Source: a virus
Direction: 5' to 3' (one strand)
Virus record (IMG/VR): IMGVR_UViG_3300046001_002412
Location: 1-22,484 of that record
DNA length: 22,484 bases
In this document: positions 10,682-18,320 of the stretch, piece after piece
Layout: the number at the start of each line of letters is the position of its first letter
Position numbering within the stretch: the stretch's first letter is position 1
Program-made: the position numbers and the translations under genes
The notes under the pieces: model-generated
Database searches by the model: none
Told to the model about the DNA's origin: nothing
What the model saw: only the letters and a program-made list of their open reading frames with translations

Positions 10682-13042
10682 ATGAATGAACCTTTTAATG
10701 CAAAAATTTCAATATTTAAAAATTTATTTAACTCCAAAGAAACTCCATTTAGTTTAACAGTAACAGACGTTTATGAAAGGATTAAAATTGGTAATCCTAT
10801 ATTAATTGATAAGATTAATACTATTAGAACAACTCCAGATAAAGAGTTAAGAAATAGCACTAAAAATAGTTTGCTAGCTATTTTATTTAATGGTGTTTTT
10901 ATTGAAAGAACTGATAACTCATTAGAGGAACATTCAGGATGTTGTATTTTAGATTTTGATAAGTACCCTTCTTTAGAAATAATGAATGAAGAACGTAAAA
11001 GATTAATAAGCAATAAGCACGTTTTAATGGTGTTTACTTCTCCAAGTGGTAATGGTTTAAAGGCTTTAATTCGTATTCCAAAAAGTAATAAGTTAGAACA
11101 TAAAAGAAGGTTTAACGCATTTAGAAAGTATTTTAAAAGTGATTATTTTGATGAAAAAAATTGCAACGTATCAAGAGTTTGTTTTGAAAGTTATGATCCT
11201 GAAATTTATCTAAATCAATTTTGCGAGGAGTTTACAGAAATAGAAGAAGAAAAAGGATTTACTTATGCTGAAAAAGTACCTTCAATTATTTTAAGAGATG
11301 AAAGAAAAATAATTGAAAGAATAATGAAATTTGATTTTAAAGGTGGTTTTGAAGAAGGCAATCGAAATAACTACATTTTAAAGTTAGCTATGTCATTTTC
11401 TGAATATGGAATAAGTCAAGACACAGCAGAAGGATATATTTTTAACAATGTTGTTATTGGTGATTTTTCAGAAACAGAAACTGTAAATACAATTCGTTCA
11501 GCTTACAGGAAAACAACTTTTGATAGTAAATATTTTGAAGATTTTTTAACTATTAAAACCATTGAAAATAAAATAAAAAGTGGTATTAATTTAGATGATA
11601 TTCAAAAACAACTTAATGTAGATAAAGAAGTAATTAACGAAATAAAATTTCAATTAGTTGAGTCGGAGGATATATTTTGGAATATTCAAGTTAATAAAAA
11701 CGGAGGAGAAACAATAACAATAGAGCCATTTAAGTATGCTTCATTTTTAGTAAAGAATGGATTTAACAAATACTATCCTGAAACTTCAGAAAATCCTACT
11801 TTTGTAAGAGTGAAAGAAAATAAAGTTAACCTTTCTTCAGTTGCTCAAATAAAAGATTTTGTTTTAAATTATTTACTAGAAAGAGGTTTAATAAACGTGT
11901 GGAACTATTGTTCAAAAAGCCCTTATTTATTTACTGAAAGTCATTTAAATATGATTGATAGTATTTTCTTAAAAATGTTAGCAGATGAAAAGAACACTGC
12001 TTATATTCCTTTTAAAAATGGAGTTGTTAAAGTTACAGCAGATAATACGGAGCTTCTTAATTTTATTGATGTTGATGGTTATATTTGGGAAAATCAAATA
12101 ATAAATAGAGAATTTAAAAAAGTAACAGATTTTACAAATGACTTTCAAGATTTTATAAAAAAAGTAAGCGCAAATGATAAGGAAAGGACAAAGTCATTAG
12201 AGCTAACATTAGGTTATTTAATTCATACTTACAAAGATAAAACAGACCAGAAAGCTGTTATATTTAATGATCAAGAAATTGATGATAACCCTAACGGAGG
12301 TAGTGGAAAAAGTTTAGTTTTAACTTCATTATCAAATTTTAGAAAGTTAATAAAAATAGATGGTAAAGCTTTTGATCCTAAAAAATCAGATTTTGTTTAT
12401 CAACGTGTAAATCTAGATACTCAAATATTATCATTTGACGATGTTAAAAAGAATTTTAATTTTGAACAATTATTTTCTTTAATTACTGAAGGAATAACAG
12501 TTAATAGAAAAAATAAAGATGAGATATTTATTCCGTTTGAACGTTCTCCAAAAATTATTATAACAACAAACTATGTGATAAATGGAATTGGAAGCTCACA
12601 CGAAAGAAGGCGACACGAAATAGAGTTTTTTCAGTATTTTAATAATAAAAGAAGTCCACTTTCTGAATATGGTAGATTACTTTTTGATAGTTGGAATGTA
12701 AACGATTGGAATAAATTTGATAATTATTTTATCAATAATTTACAAATGTTTTTAAGTGAAGGATTAGCAAAAACGGTTTCAATAAATGGTAATGCAAAAA
12801 GATTTATTCAAGGTTCAACAAAAGATTTTTTCGACTGGACAGAAGAGGGTAACTTGCAAGTAAATAAAAGAATTTATACAGTTGAAGTTGTGGCTTTATT
12901 TCTTCAGGAATATAAAAACTATAAAGAATTAAGCCCACGTGATTTTATGAAATGGGTAAGAGAATATTGCGATTATAAAGGTTATGATTTTGAAAAAAAT
13001 AGAGATCAACAAGGAAGATATTTTGAAATAAAAACTAATTAA
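10682..13042 (+). CDS. Primase-helicase (BT4734-like primase plus SF3-type helicase)
   Basis: This 786-residue protein is the likely replication initiator. Residues 60-180 resemble the BT4734-like/VirE-N primase group of the archaeo-eukaryotic primase superfamily: a D-x-D motif at 91-93 (CCILDFDKYP), TSPSGNGLKALI at 119-130 and NVSRVCFESYDPEIYL at 162-177. A helical region (190-330) follows. The C-terminal half is a helicase/NTPase of the phage DUF5906/SF3 kind: Walker A GGSGKS at 539-544 with Lys543, Walker B ILSFDD at 582-587, and a sensor-like KIIITTNY near 625. A basic arginine-finger-like SSHERRRH follows. Primase and helicase in one chain would open the origin and lay primers. It lies just after the candidate origin and pseudoknot leader and nine bases before a second helicase gene. 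Confidence 0.85.
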   Translation: MNEPFNAKISIFKNLFNSKETPFSLTVTDVYERIKIGNPILIDKINTIRTTPDKELRNSTKNSLLAILFNGVFIERTDNSLEEHSGCCILDFDKYPSLEIMNEERKRLISNKHVLMVFTSPSGNGLKALIRIPKSNKLEHKRRFNAFRKYFKSDYFDEKNCNVSRVCFESYDPEIYLNQFCEEFTEIEEEKGFTYAEKVPSIILRDERKIIERIMKFDFKGGFEEGNRNNYILKLAMSFSEYGISQDTAEGYIFNNVVIGDFSETETVNTIRSAYRKTTFDSKYFEDFLTIKTIENKIKSGINLDDIQKQLNVDKEVINEIKFQLVESEDIFWNIQVNKNGGETITIEPFKYASFLVKNGFNKYYPETSENPTFVRVKENKVNLSSVAQIKDFVLNYLLERGLINVWNYCSKSPYLFTESHLNMIDSIFLKMLADEKNTAYIPFKNGVVKVTADNTELLNFIDVDGYIWENQIINREFKKVTDFTNDFQDFIKKVSANDKERTKSLELTLGYLIHTYKDKTDQKAVIFNDQEIDDNPNGGSGKSLVLTSLSNFRKLIKIDGKAFDPKKSDFVYQRVNLDTQILSFDDVKKNFNFEQLFSLITEGITVNRKNKDEIFIPFERSPKIIITTNYVINGIGSSHERRRHEIEFFQYFNNKRSPLSEYGRLLFDSWNVNDWNKFDNYFINNLQMFLSEGLAKTVSINGNAKRFIQGSTKDFFDWTEEGNLQVNKRIYTVEVVALFLQEYKNYKELSPRDFMKWVREYCDYKGYDFEKNRDQQGRYFEIKTN

Positions 13043-13050
13043 AATAAAAA

Positions 13051-14646
13051 ATGTTAAACCAAGAACAACAAGAATTGCAAAATCAATTAATATATTTTAT
13101 AAACGGTAGTGAAAATGGTTTTTTTGGTGTAGTTGGAGCTGGAGGTACAGGAAAAACTTTTGCAATAGCTCAATCAATAGATGTTTCACAAGCTATTTTT
13201 TTAGGCGCAACCAATAAAGTAGTAGGAAATTTAAAGGCATCCTTAAAAAAAGCTGGGGAAGAAAATTTTAAAGCAAAGACAATAGATAGTTTTTTAGGTT
13301 TTAGAATGATTAAAGACCACAATAACAGAACAATAACTAAAAGAAAGTTACCAAAGCTAGAGGACATTCCAAAAATTATTGTAATTGATGAAATATCTTT
13401 AATTAACAATGAATGTTTTGATTTGTTAATGAAATTAAAAAACAAAAGAAAGTTTATTTTAATTGGTGATAATAGACAGATACCACCTATAGAGGATGAG
13501 TTTGAAAGAGATAGTCAAGGATTTAAAGTTAGTAAAATTTTTAATAAATTTGATTATTGTATAGAGTTAACTATTCAGCAAAGACAAAAAGAAGGTACAG
13601 ATTTAAAAGATTTAATTAAAAAATTTAGAGAAAATATGCATCTAGAAATTAACTTTGAAAAAATGGCTAATAAATTTAGAAACAATAATGATATACTTTT
13701 TTACAATAATAATTCAAAGGAACTAAAACAAATAATCAAAGGTCAAAACCCAATAGCAGTATGTTTTAAAAATTTAACTTGCCTTTCTTTTAATTGGTTA
13801 ATTGGATCAACAAAATCAAATAATTTAGGATATAAAGTAAATGAATTAAATGAAGGGGATTTAGTATTCTTTGATAGTTTCTATTTAAGAGATGATGAAA
13901 GATTTTATACTTCAGAAACAGTTAAAATTATGAAAATTGAAAATTTCGTAGAAGAAGAAAAAGAAATATACATTGGTGAGGTTGCTAAATTTAATTATAA
14001 GAAAATATTAGTTAAAAAAGAAAGTGGTGTTCAAGTTATTATTTACGTTGGAAATGGCTATAAAGAAACACTATACCCTATTAAATACAGAATTGACAAA
14101 GTGGTTGGTAAAATAAAAAAAGAGATTGAAAAACTAAACGCTGGTAATAAATATAAATTTGTATTACAGAAAAAAATAGCAGAATTAAATACAAAGTATA
14201 ATGATTTAAAATTAGGATTTGCAACACTTAAAAAACCTTTTGCTATTACTTCACACAAAAGTCAAGGAAGTACGTTTAACGATGTTATAATTCCAATTTA
14301 TGACTATGCAAATAAATATCCTCAAGATGTTAATCAATTAATGTATGTAGCAATGTCAAGAGCTGAAGGAAGAATAATATTTGTAAATAAAAATTCTAAT
14401 TTTAAAGACAATTCAAATAGATATTCTTTTTCAGAAATGGAACGTTCAGCTATTGCTTCAAGTCAATCTTATAATTGCAACATTTGTGAAATACAATTAA
14501 ATGATAATAGAGAATTTGATGTGGACCACATTATTCCTATTGCAAATGGAGGTAAGAATACAGTTGATAATTTACAAGCTATTTGCAAGGTTTGTCATTC
14601 TGAAAAAACAAAAGTAGAAAAATATGGGATAATTGAAACTGTATAA
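13051..14646 (+). CDS. RecD/Dda-like SF1 helicase fused to an HNH nuclease domain
   Basis: The 531-residue protein has an SF1B helicase body: Walker A GAGGTGKT at 29-36 (Lys35), Walker B VIDEIS at 111-116, motif III GDNRQIPP at 139-146, the UvrD_C_2-like ITSHKSQGSTFNDV at 399-412 and motif VI YVAMSRAEGR at 432-441. These resemble T4 Dda and RecD2, which move 5'-3' on DNA. Residues 470-525 are a separate HNH domain: CNIC (476-479), VDHIIPIANGGKN (491-503), NLQAICKVC (507-515) and His516. They carry the zinc-binding Cys pairs and a catalytic His493. Fusion of this helicase type to an HNH nuclease is unusual and suggests coupled unwinding and cutting in replication or recombination. It follows the primase-helicase gene by nine bases. 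Confidence 0.85.
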   Translation: MLNQEQQELQNQLIYFINGSENGFFGVVGAGGTGKTFAIAQSIDVSQAIFLGATNKVVGNLKASLKKAGEENFKAKTIDSFLGFRMIKDHNNRTITKRKLPKLEDIPKIIVIDEISLINNECFDLLMKLKNKRKFILIGDNRQIPPIEDEFERDSQGFKVSKIFNKFDYCIELTIQQRQKEGTDLKDLIKKFRENMHLEINFEKMANKFRNNNDILFYNNNSKELKQIIKGQNPIAVCFKNLTCLSFNWLIGSTKSNNLGYKVNELNEGDLVFFDSFYLRDDERFYTSETVKIMKIENFVEEEKEIYIGEVAKFNYKKILVKKESGVQVIIYVGNGYKETLYPIKYRIDKVVGKIKKEIEKLNAGNKYKFVLQKKIAELNTKYNDLKLGFATLKKPFAITSHKSQGSTFNDVIIPIYDYANKYPQDVNQLMYVAMSRAEGRIIFVNKNSNFKDNSNRYSFSEMERSAIASSQSYNCNICEIQLNDNREFDVDHIIPIANGGKNTVDNLQAICKVCHSEKTKVEKYGIIETV

Positions 14647-14664
14647 AAAAAATAGGTATATTTA
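14633..14664 (+). promoter_or_regulatory. Weak promoter candidate before the ssDNA-binding gene
   Basis: TTG (14633-14635) and TATATTTA (14657-14664) are 21 bases apart. The last base of the -7 box differs from TAnnTTTG. It would boost expression of the abundant protein encoded at 14687. Confidence 0.35.
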
Positions 14665-14686
14665 CGGAAAATAAAATTTAAAAATT

Positions 14687-14962
14687 ATGAAGGTTACAGG
14701 AACATTAAAAGTAAAGAAAGATACTCAGGTAGTATCAGAGCAATTCTCAAAACGTGAATTTGTATTAACAGTTGTTGATGGTGCATTCTCAAATGACATC
14801 TTAATTCAGTTAACAAAAGACAAGTGTAATTTATTAAACGCTTTCAACATTGGTGACTTGTTAGAAGTTGATATTAATTTGTCAGGAAAATGTTGGTTAA
14901 ACCCTCAAGGTGAAGAAAAATACTTTAACTCACTTAACGGTTGGAAAATAACAAAGATGTAA
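14687..14962 (+). CDS. DUF3127-like OB-fold protein, probable ssDNA-binding protein
   Basis: The 91-residue product has the pattern of DUF3127, a Bacteroidota family thought to adopt an OB fold like single-strand DNA-binding proteins. It starts with MKVTGTLKVKK, has the strand SKREFVLTV at 21-29, a GDLLEVDINLSGKCW block at 56-70 and ends with the N-GWKI strand at 84-88. All these sit in family order at the expected spacing. Its position after primase and helicase genes and its own weak promoter fit the role of coating single strands at the fork and loading recombination proteins such as ERF. DNA binding is inferred from family and context. Confidence 0.75.
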   Translation: MKVTGTLKVKKDTQVVSEQFSKREFVLTVVDGAFSNDILIQLTKDKCNLLNAFNIGDLLEVDINLSGKCWLNPQGEEKYFNSLNGWKITKM

Positions 14963-14965
14963 AAT

Positions 14966-15169
14966 ATGGCAGACATAACGATGTGCAGCGGCACTAACTG
15001 CCCTAAAAAAGAAGAGTGCTACAGATTTACATCATACGCAAATGAACACCGACAAAGCTGGTTTAATGAGCCGCCATTTAAGATAGTGGAAGATAAGTTC
15101 ACGTGCGATATGTTTTGGGGTGACAGGAACGAGAGAGTTATAAACCAATTAAAAAATATAATGAAATGA
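14966..15169 (+). CDS. Small four-cysteine protein, probable zinc binder
   Basis: The 67-residue protein has a Cys pattern C7-x4-C12-x5-C18-x28-C47 (MCSGTNCPKKEECYRFTSYA, then FTCDMFW), which could bind one zinc ion. Similar short proteins with CP-x3-x-CYR-(F/Y)T are common in Bacteroidota phage replication regions as far as I recall, but have no known role. It follows the OB-fold gene by three bases and overlaps the next by four (15166-15169). Confidence 0.7.
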   Translation: MADITMCSGTNCPKKEECYRFTSYANEHRQSWFNEPPFKIVEDKFTCDMFWGDRNERVINQLKNIMK

Positions 15170-15408
15170 ACGAGCTAGATGTATTAGTTGAGAGATTAAA
15201 GAAAATAGGTATTGATATTCAGTTGACTGGAAACATACCTTGGATTTATTTAAGAAGTGTAAACGGTAATGTAATTAAACAAGAGGATTGCAAAAACGCA
15301 AATTACGGTCATTGTATTGCATGGTATCCTTCGTTTAATTATGATACTTATCATATTAATTGGCATGATATTAAGTATACATTTGAGTTAATTAGAAAAT
15401 ATAAATAA
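15166..15408 (+). CDS. Small phage protein with TGNIPWIYL motif
   Basis: This 80-residue protein is of unknown function. It begins with a helix (ELDVLVERLKKIGIDIQ), followed by LTGNIPWIYLRSVNG (residues 21-35) and a Tyr/His-rich second half (HCIAWYPSFNYDTYHINW). The N-terminal pattern is familiar from small proteins of flavobacterial phages and some wider phage groups. The start overlaps the preceding stop (ATGA). It is one of four or five small unknown genes between the replication genes and the phosphoesterase. Confidence 0.65.
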   Translation: MNELDVLVERLKKIGIDIQLTGNIPWIYLRSVNGNVIKQEDCKNANYGHCIAWYPSFNYDTYHINWHDIKYTFELIRKYK

Positions 15409-15409
15409 T

Positions 15410-15616
15410 ATGTATAAAATAACAAGAACAGTGATAGATTTATCTTCTATCCCATTAGAATTAAGATATCATGCTTTAATACCTACAATTAAGCATTCAT
15501 ATGCTGAGTTTCACTATAGTAAAGAAGGAGAGGATGATTCTTTAACAACTTATTTAATTAAGACATATCCTAGTCTTAGACGTAAAACAGCATTTTTAAT
15601 TTATATAGATATATAA
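15410..15616 (+). CDS. Small unknown protein
   Basis: The 68-residue product (MYKITRTVIDLSSIPLELRY onward) contains a strand-like start, a helix with His/Tyr residues (YHALIPTIKHSYAEFHYSK) and a hydrophobic C-terminus (KTAFLIYIDI) that is too short for a membrane span. It starts one base after the preceding stop and ends one base before the next ATG. Function is unknown. Confidence 0.6.
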   Translation: MYKITRTVIDLSSIPLELRYHALIPTIKHSYAEFHYSKEGEDDSLTTYLIKTYPSLRRKTAFLIYIDI

Positions 15617-15617
15617 G

Positions 15618-15815
15618 ATGAGTACAAAATTTGGAGTAAAGATACCTAGCACTGGTGAAGTTATACCAATAGCAAGGAGATGGAACGGACAAATAGAATT
15701 TACTAACCCTTTAGCAGAATTATTAAAAGATAAAACTAAAGTGATAGCAATGAATAACAGCCCTCAAGGGGTTTACACAATTAAAGATTTAAAAGATGGG
15801 CAAAGTAATAATTGA
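15618..15815 (+). CDS. Small unknown protein
   Basis: This 65-residue basic protein (MSTKFGVKIPSTGEVIPIAR) has two predicted strand pairs at the start, including FGVKIPSTGEVIPIARRW, and a helix at LAELLKDKTK. It overlaps the next gene by 20 bases (15796-15815) in another frame, a longer overlap than usual for this phage. No family is assigned. Confidence 0.6.
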   Translation: MSTKFGVKIPSTGEVIPIARRWNGQIEFTNPLAELLKDKTKVIAMNNSPQGVYTIKDLKDGQSNN

Positions 15816-16032
15816 GTTCGATTCAGTAGAAGAACAGGACGATATAAACATGGCTTTAAATGGATATAAGTATAGTATTATTCTGCATCAGTTAGATAAT
15901 GATTTAAGAAGCATAACTAAGCATGGAGTTTACAAAAATAGAGAAGCTACATCAGAAGAAATAGAATTAGCACAGGAATTAAGAGATAGCATACAATCGT
16001 ATTTATCAGAATTTAACTTATCATTATTGTAA
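15796..16032 (+). CDS. Conserved-type small phage protein (EFD...ALNGYKY)
   Basis: The 78-residue product starts MGKVIIEFDSVEEQDDINMA and continues LNGYKYSIILHQLDNDLRS. The pattern of an EFD strand, an E/D-rich turn and an ALNG-(Y/W)-K-h-x-x-h-h-x-x-L-D-x-x-LR helix is widespread in small phage proteins of unknown function. A long acidic C-terminal helix (TSEEIELAQELRDSIQSYL) follows. The start at 15796 lies 20 bases inside the previous gene. The conserved pattern begins near the first residue, which supports this start. Confidence 0.7.
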   Translation: MGKVIIEFDSVEEQDDINMALNGYKYSIILHQLDNDLRSITKHGVYKNREATSEEIELAQELRDSIQSYLSEFNLSLL

Positions 16033-16062
16033 GTATTTAAAAAACTTGTTTACCTTTATCAA

Positions 16063-17181
16063 ATGGTTGAAAACATTGAGCGAATAATGGAGTTGTTTAA
16101 CTCTGGAATAGGGAAGACAAACGTAGCGAGGCAAATATGTGAAGAGCAAGGAATTGAATTCGACCACAACCATAGGAGGAGCGTAGGTAAGTTAATAAAT
16201 CGTAGGTTAAATAATGGTATAAATCAGGAGTGTGAAGCCGTAGGGATAGATATAGAAAAGGTTAAACACTATTGGTATAAAGGTGAACACTATTCTATAA
16301 ATGTTAAAGGTCAAGATAATACGTTTAACTATCATGAATTTAAGCAGGATTTTATAGATACAGTTGAAAGGATTAAACCTAACCATATTAAAATTGAACG
16401 TTCCGAACTCATCGAGGACTCGCACGCTTTACTTATAGACCCAGCCGACATTCATATAAATAAACTTTGTTCTGCATTTGAAACGGGTGAAGAATATAAC
16501 TCACAGATTGCAGTTCAAAGGGTTAAGCAAGGCGTATATTCAATACTAAAGAAAAGTAAATATTTCAACATTGATAAGATTATTTTAATAGTTGGTAACG
16601 ATGTTTTAAATACCGACAATGCTAAGAGCCAAACGACAAAAGGCACACAACAGGACACGCACTTAAAATGGTTCGATGCTTTCATAATGGCTAAACAATT
16701 ATACATTGACATCATAGAAACATTGGTACAAATTGCAGACGTAGAAGTAATTTACAACGTATCTAATCATGACGAGATGAGCGGCTTCTTTCTAATGGAT
16801 TCTTTGTACAGTTGGTATAACACGCATGAAAATATAGAATTTAATCGTTCACCTTCACATAGAAAATACACAACCTACGGTAAAAACCTAATTGGAACTA
16901 CTCACGGGGACGGAGCAAAGCAAAACGATTTACCATTATTAATGTGTCATGAAGCTTCAAATTATTGGCACGATTGTAAACATAGATATTGGTTTACTCA
17001 CCACGTTCACCACAAAACAAGCAAGGATATTATGAGCGTTCAGATTGAGTCATTACGTTCACCAAGTCCAGCGGACAGTTGGCATCATAAAAGCGGTTAT
17101 CAACATTCACCTTTAGCAATTGAGGGGTTTATATTTCATAAGGAGTTCGGGCAAGTCGCACGTTTAACAACTTTGTTTTAA
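16063..17181 (+). CDS. Metallophosphoesterase with N-terminal DNA-binding-like region
   Basis: This 372-residue protein has a calcineurin-like phosphoesterase core. The metal-binding motifs are D-x-H at 129-131 (DPADIHINK), GND at 178-180 (VGNDVL), NHD at 235-237 (SNHDEM), GTTHGD at 278-283 and H-x-H-type THHVHH at 312-317. This set is that of SbcD/Mre11-like nucleases and related phosphodiesterases. Residues 5-50 look like a helix-turn-helix (RIMELFNSGIGKTNVARQI, then basic NHRRSVGKLINRRL), suggesting DNA binding. No partner ATPase (SbcC) gene is nearby, so its substrate is uncertain. It is the last gene before the operator-like gap at 17182 and probably acts in DNA processing before packaging. 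Confidence 0.8.
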   Translation: MVENIERIMELFNSGIGKTNVARQICEEQGIEFDHNHRRSVGKLINRRLNNGINQECEAVGIDIEKVKHYWYKGEHYSINVKGQDNTFNYHEFKQDFIDTVERIKPNHIKIERSELIEDSHALLIDPADIHINKLCSAFETGEEYNSQIAVQRVKQGVYSILKKSKYFNIDKIILIVGNDVLNTDNAKSQTTKGTQQDTHLKWFDAFIMAKQLYIDIIETLVQIADVEVIYNVSNHDEMSGFFLMDSLYSWYNTHENIEFNRSPSHRKYTTYGKNLIGTTHGDGAKQNDLPLLMCHEASNYWHDCKHRYWFTHHVHHKTSKDIMSVQIESLRSPSPADSWHHKSGYQHSPLAIEGFIFHKEFGQVARLTTLF

Positions 17182-17229
17182 GGTTATATCCTTAAAATAA
17201 ATAATAAATTTAAGGTTATATACTTAAAA
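17176..17229. promoter_or_regulatory. Pair of operator-like inverted repeats
   Basis: TTTTAAGG (17176-17183) and CCTTAAAA (17190-17197) form a perfect 8-bp dyad around TTATAT. A second copy of the 20-mer starting TTAAGGTTATAT lies at 17210-17229 with one change (A for C), 32 bases downstream, about three helical turns. The second copy overlaps the place where the -33 box of the promoter at 17235 should be. The first overlaps the phosphoesterase stop codon. This fits a dimeric regulator of the late operon. Confidence 0.5.
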
Positions 17230-17234
17230 ATGGA

Positions 17235-17242
17235 TATATTTG
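17235..17242 (+). promoter_or_regulatory. -7 box adjacent to the operator pair
   Basis: TATATTTG follows the second dyad by five bases. There is no TTTG at the usual -33 distance; the dyad lies there instead, as expected for a promoter that needs an activator or is blocked by a repressor. Confidence 0.4.
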
Positions 17243-17276
17243 AAACTAAAATACTACTTTTACATTTTAACTATCA

Positions 17277-17304
17277 TTGTAGAGCGAAAAAAAACGTATC
17301 TTTG
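17277..17304 (+). promoter_or_regulatory. Late/packaging operon promoter
   Basis: TTG (17277-17279), a 17-base spacer and TATCTTTG (17297-17304) match the Bacteroidota promoter. The first gene begins at 17334. It is the best candidate for driving the packaging genes. Confidence 0.65.
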
Positions 17305-17333
17305 TCAATGATATTCACTTATTATTTAAACTA

Positions 17334-17573
17334 ATGTACACTATAATAATATCACTATTCATTGCTATACTACTACTAAGGGAATGGTCATTATCTAGCA
17401 GAGCGAAATCTTTGCTAGGTATAGACCCTTTCAAATTTGTTAAAGTATTAGATTGTTTTCCATGCTTTACTTTTTGGACTTCAGTAATAGTTGTAATTTG
17501 CACGCACGAAAATATAATTTATTCACTAGCTACTTTTGTAGTGGCTTCAATAATCGACAAGTTATGGAATTAA
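17334..17573 (+). CDS. Small membrane protein with CxxC (DUF1360-like)
   Basis: The 79-residue protein has hydrophobic segments at about 3-15 (TIIISLFIAILLL), 47-57 (FWTSVIVVICT) and 62-74 (IYSLATFVVASII), with a polar loop between the first two. The loop ends in VLDCFPCFTFW (residues 38-48), a C-x-x-C-x-x-(F/W) arrangement that reminds me of the small membrane family DUF1360. It is the first gene after the promoter at 17277-17304 and overlaps the next gene by ten bases. The role is unknown. A holin is possible by size, but the lysis genes lie elsewhere (4163-5473). Confidence 0.6.
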   Translation: MYTIIISLFIAILLLREWSLSSRAKSLLGIDPFKFVKVLDCFPCFTFWTSVIVVICTHENIIYSLATFVVASIIDKLWN

Positions 17574-17923
17574 ACATACAAGGACGTATATCTTTAGATA
17601 TATTAAGAAACAAAATAATAGCTAATAATAATAAGTGGGACTTTGACGAGAAAATACATATTCAAACAATATACCAGGCAATAACAAAAAAGACGTTGTC
17701 ATTAAATTGTTCAGGTTGTTGGATTAATGCGGTTAACATAATTAATAACTTTATTAGATTTCACGAAACAGCACCGTTAACGATAGTTTTAGACACTGAA
17801 GTAATAAGTGGTAAGTTTGAAATAATGAGTTTTAAAGAGATGAAAGCATTACTGAAAGAGAAAGGTATTAAAATACCACGTAACGCTACAAGGGAAATAC
17901 TAAACAAATTAATCAATGGCTAA
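17564..17923 (+). CDS. Unknown protein with HeH/SAP-like C-terminus, before terminase
   Basis: I take ATG 17564, giving 119 residues, instead of an upstream in-frame start at 17453 whose extra 37 codons lie wholly inside the preceding membrane-protein gene and look like noise (MFSMLYFLDFSNSCN). From 17564 the product starts MELNIQGRISLDILRNKI, has a Cys pair in LNCSGCWINAV (residues 47-57) and ends with FKEMKALLKEKGIKIPRNAT and a final helix (90-119). That last part resembles the HeH/LEM/SAP helix-extended-loop-helix module, which binds DNA in some phage and bacterial proteins. Position before the small terminase gene, which it overlaps by eight bases, suggests a packaging-related role. Confidence 0.55.
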   Translation: MELNIQGRISLDILRNKIIANNNKWDFDEKIHIQTIYQAITKKTLSLNCSGCWINAVNIINNFIRFHETAPLTIVLDTEVISGKFEIMSFKEMKALLKEKGIKIPRNATREILNKLING

Positions 17924-18320
17924 TAAGCATAGAGAAATTGACGTTGAAAAGCTTGTAGAGTTAGCTTACTTATATTGTGATGAATGTATTGAGTCAACAA
18001 AAGAAGTAGCTACAGGAAGCGGTAAAATAGTAGAAGTGAAAGAAAGACACTTGCCTACTATTAGTTATTTTCTATTGCATTGGTTAAGAAGGAATCAATT
18101 TGATTTTTATAAGAGGGCTAATTTTTATGTTATATTAAATAGTGATAACCATCCATTATTAGACACTATAAAAAGTATAGACGAACATTTTAAGTCATTA
18201 GCAACCGATATAGTAGCCAATGAAGGTAAAGGTATATTCTATGCTAAGAACCGCTTAGGAATGCATGACAAACAACATATTGAAACTAAAACCGTAGAAG
18301 GATTCGACTTTGATAATTAA
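17916..18320 (+). CDS. terS: Terminase small subunit
   Basis: The 134-residue protein is the probable small terminase subunit that recognises phage DNA for packaging. It is helical and contains ISYFLLHWLRRNQFDFYKRA (about residues 49-68), a DNA-recognition-like helix pair, and IDEHFKSLATDIVANEGKG with IFYAKNRLGMHDKQ (88-120). The second block is like the C-terminal part of Gp3/Nu1-type small terminases of Bacteroidota phages, which end in F-x-x-KN-x-x-G-(W/M)-x-D-K. The gene directly precedes and overlaps the large terminase gene (18310-18320), the usual order. The two subunits are thus translationally coupled. Confidence 0.8.
   Translation: MANKHREIDVEKLVELAYLYCDECIESTKEVATGSGKIVEVKERHLPTISYFLLHWLRRNQFDFYKRANFYVILNSDNHPLLDTIKSIDEHFKSLATDIVANEGKGIFYAKNRLGMHDKQHIETKTVEGFDFDN

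Noticed and set aside
17453-17563. An upstream extension of the gene at 17564
   Set aside because: These 37 codons overlap the membrane-protein gene throughout and give a low-quality sequence. The ATG at 17564 gives the ordinary short overlap.
17334-17573. A second holin
   Set aside because: Size and membrane spans would allow it, but it sits before the terminase genes, far from the endolysins, and has a CxxC loop pattern closer to DUF1360-like proteins.
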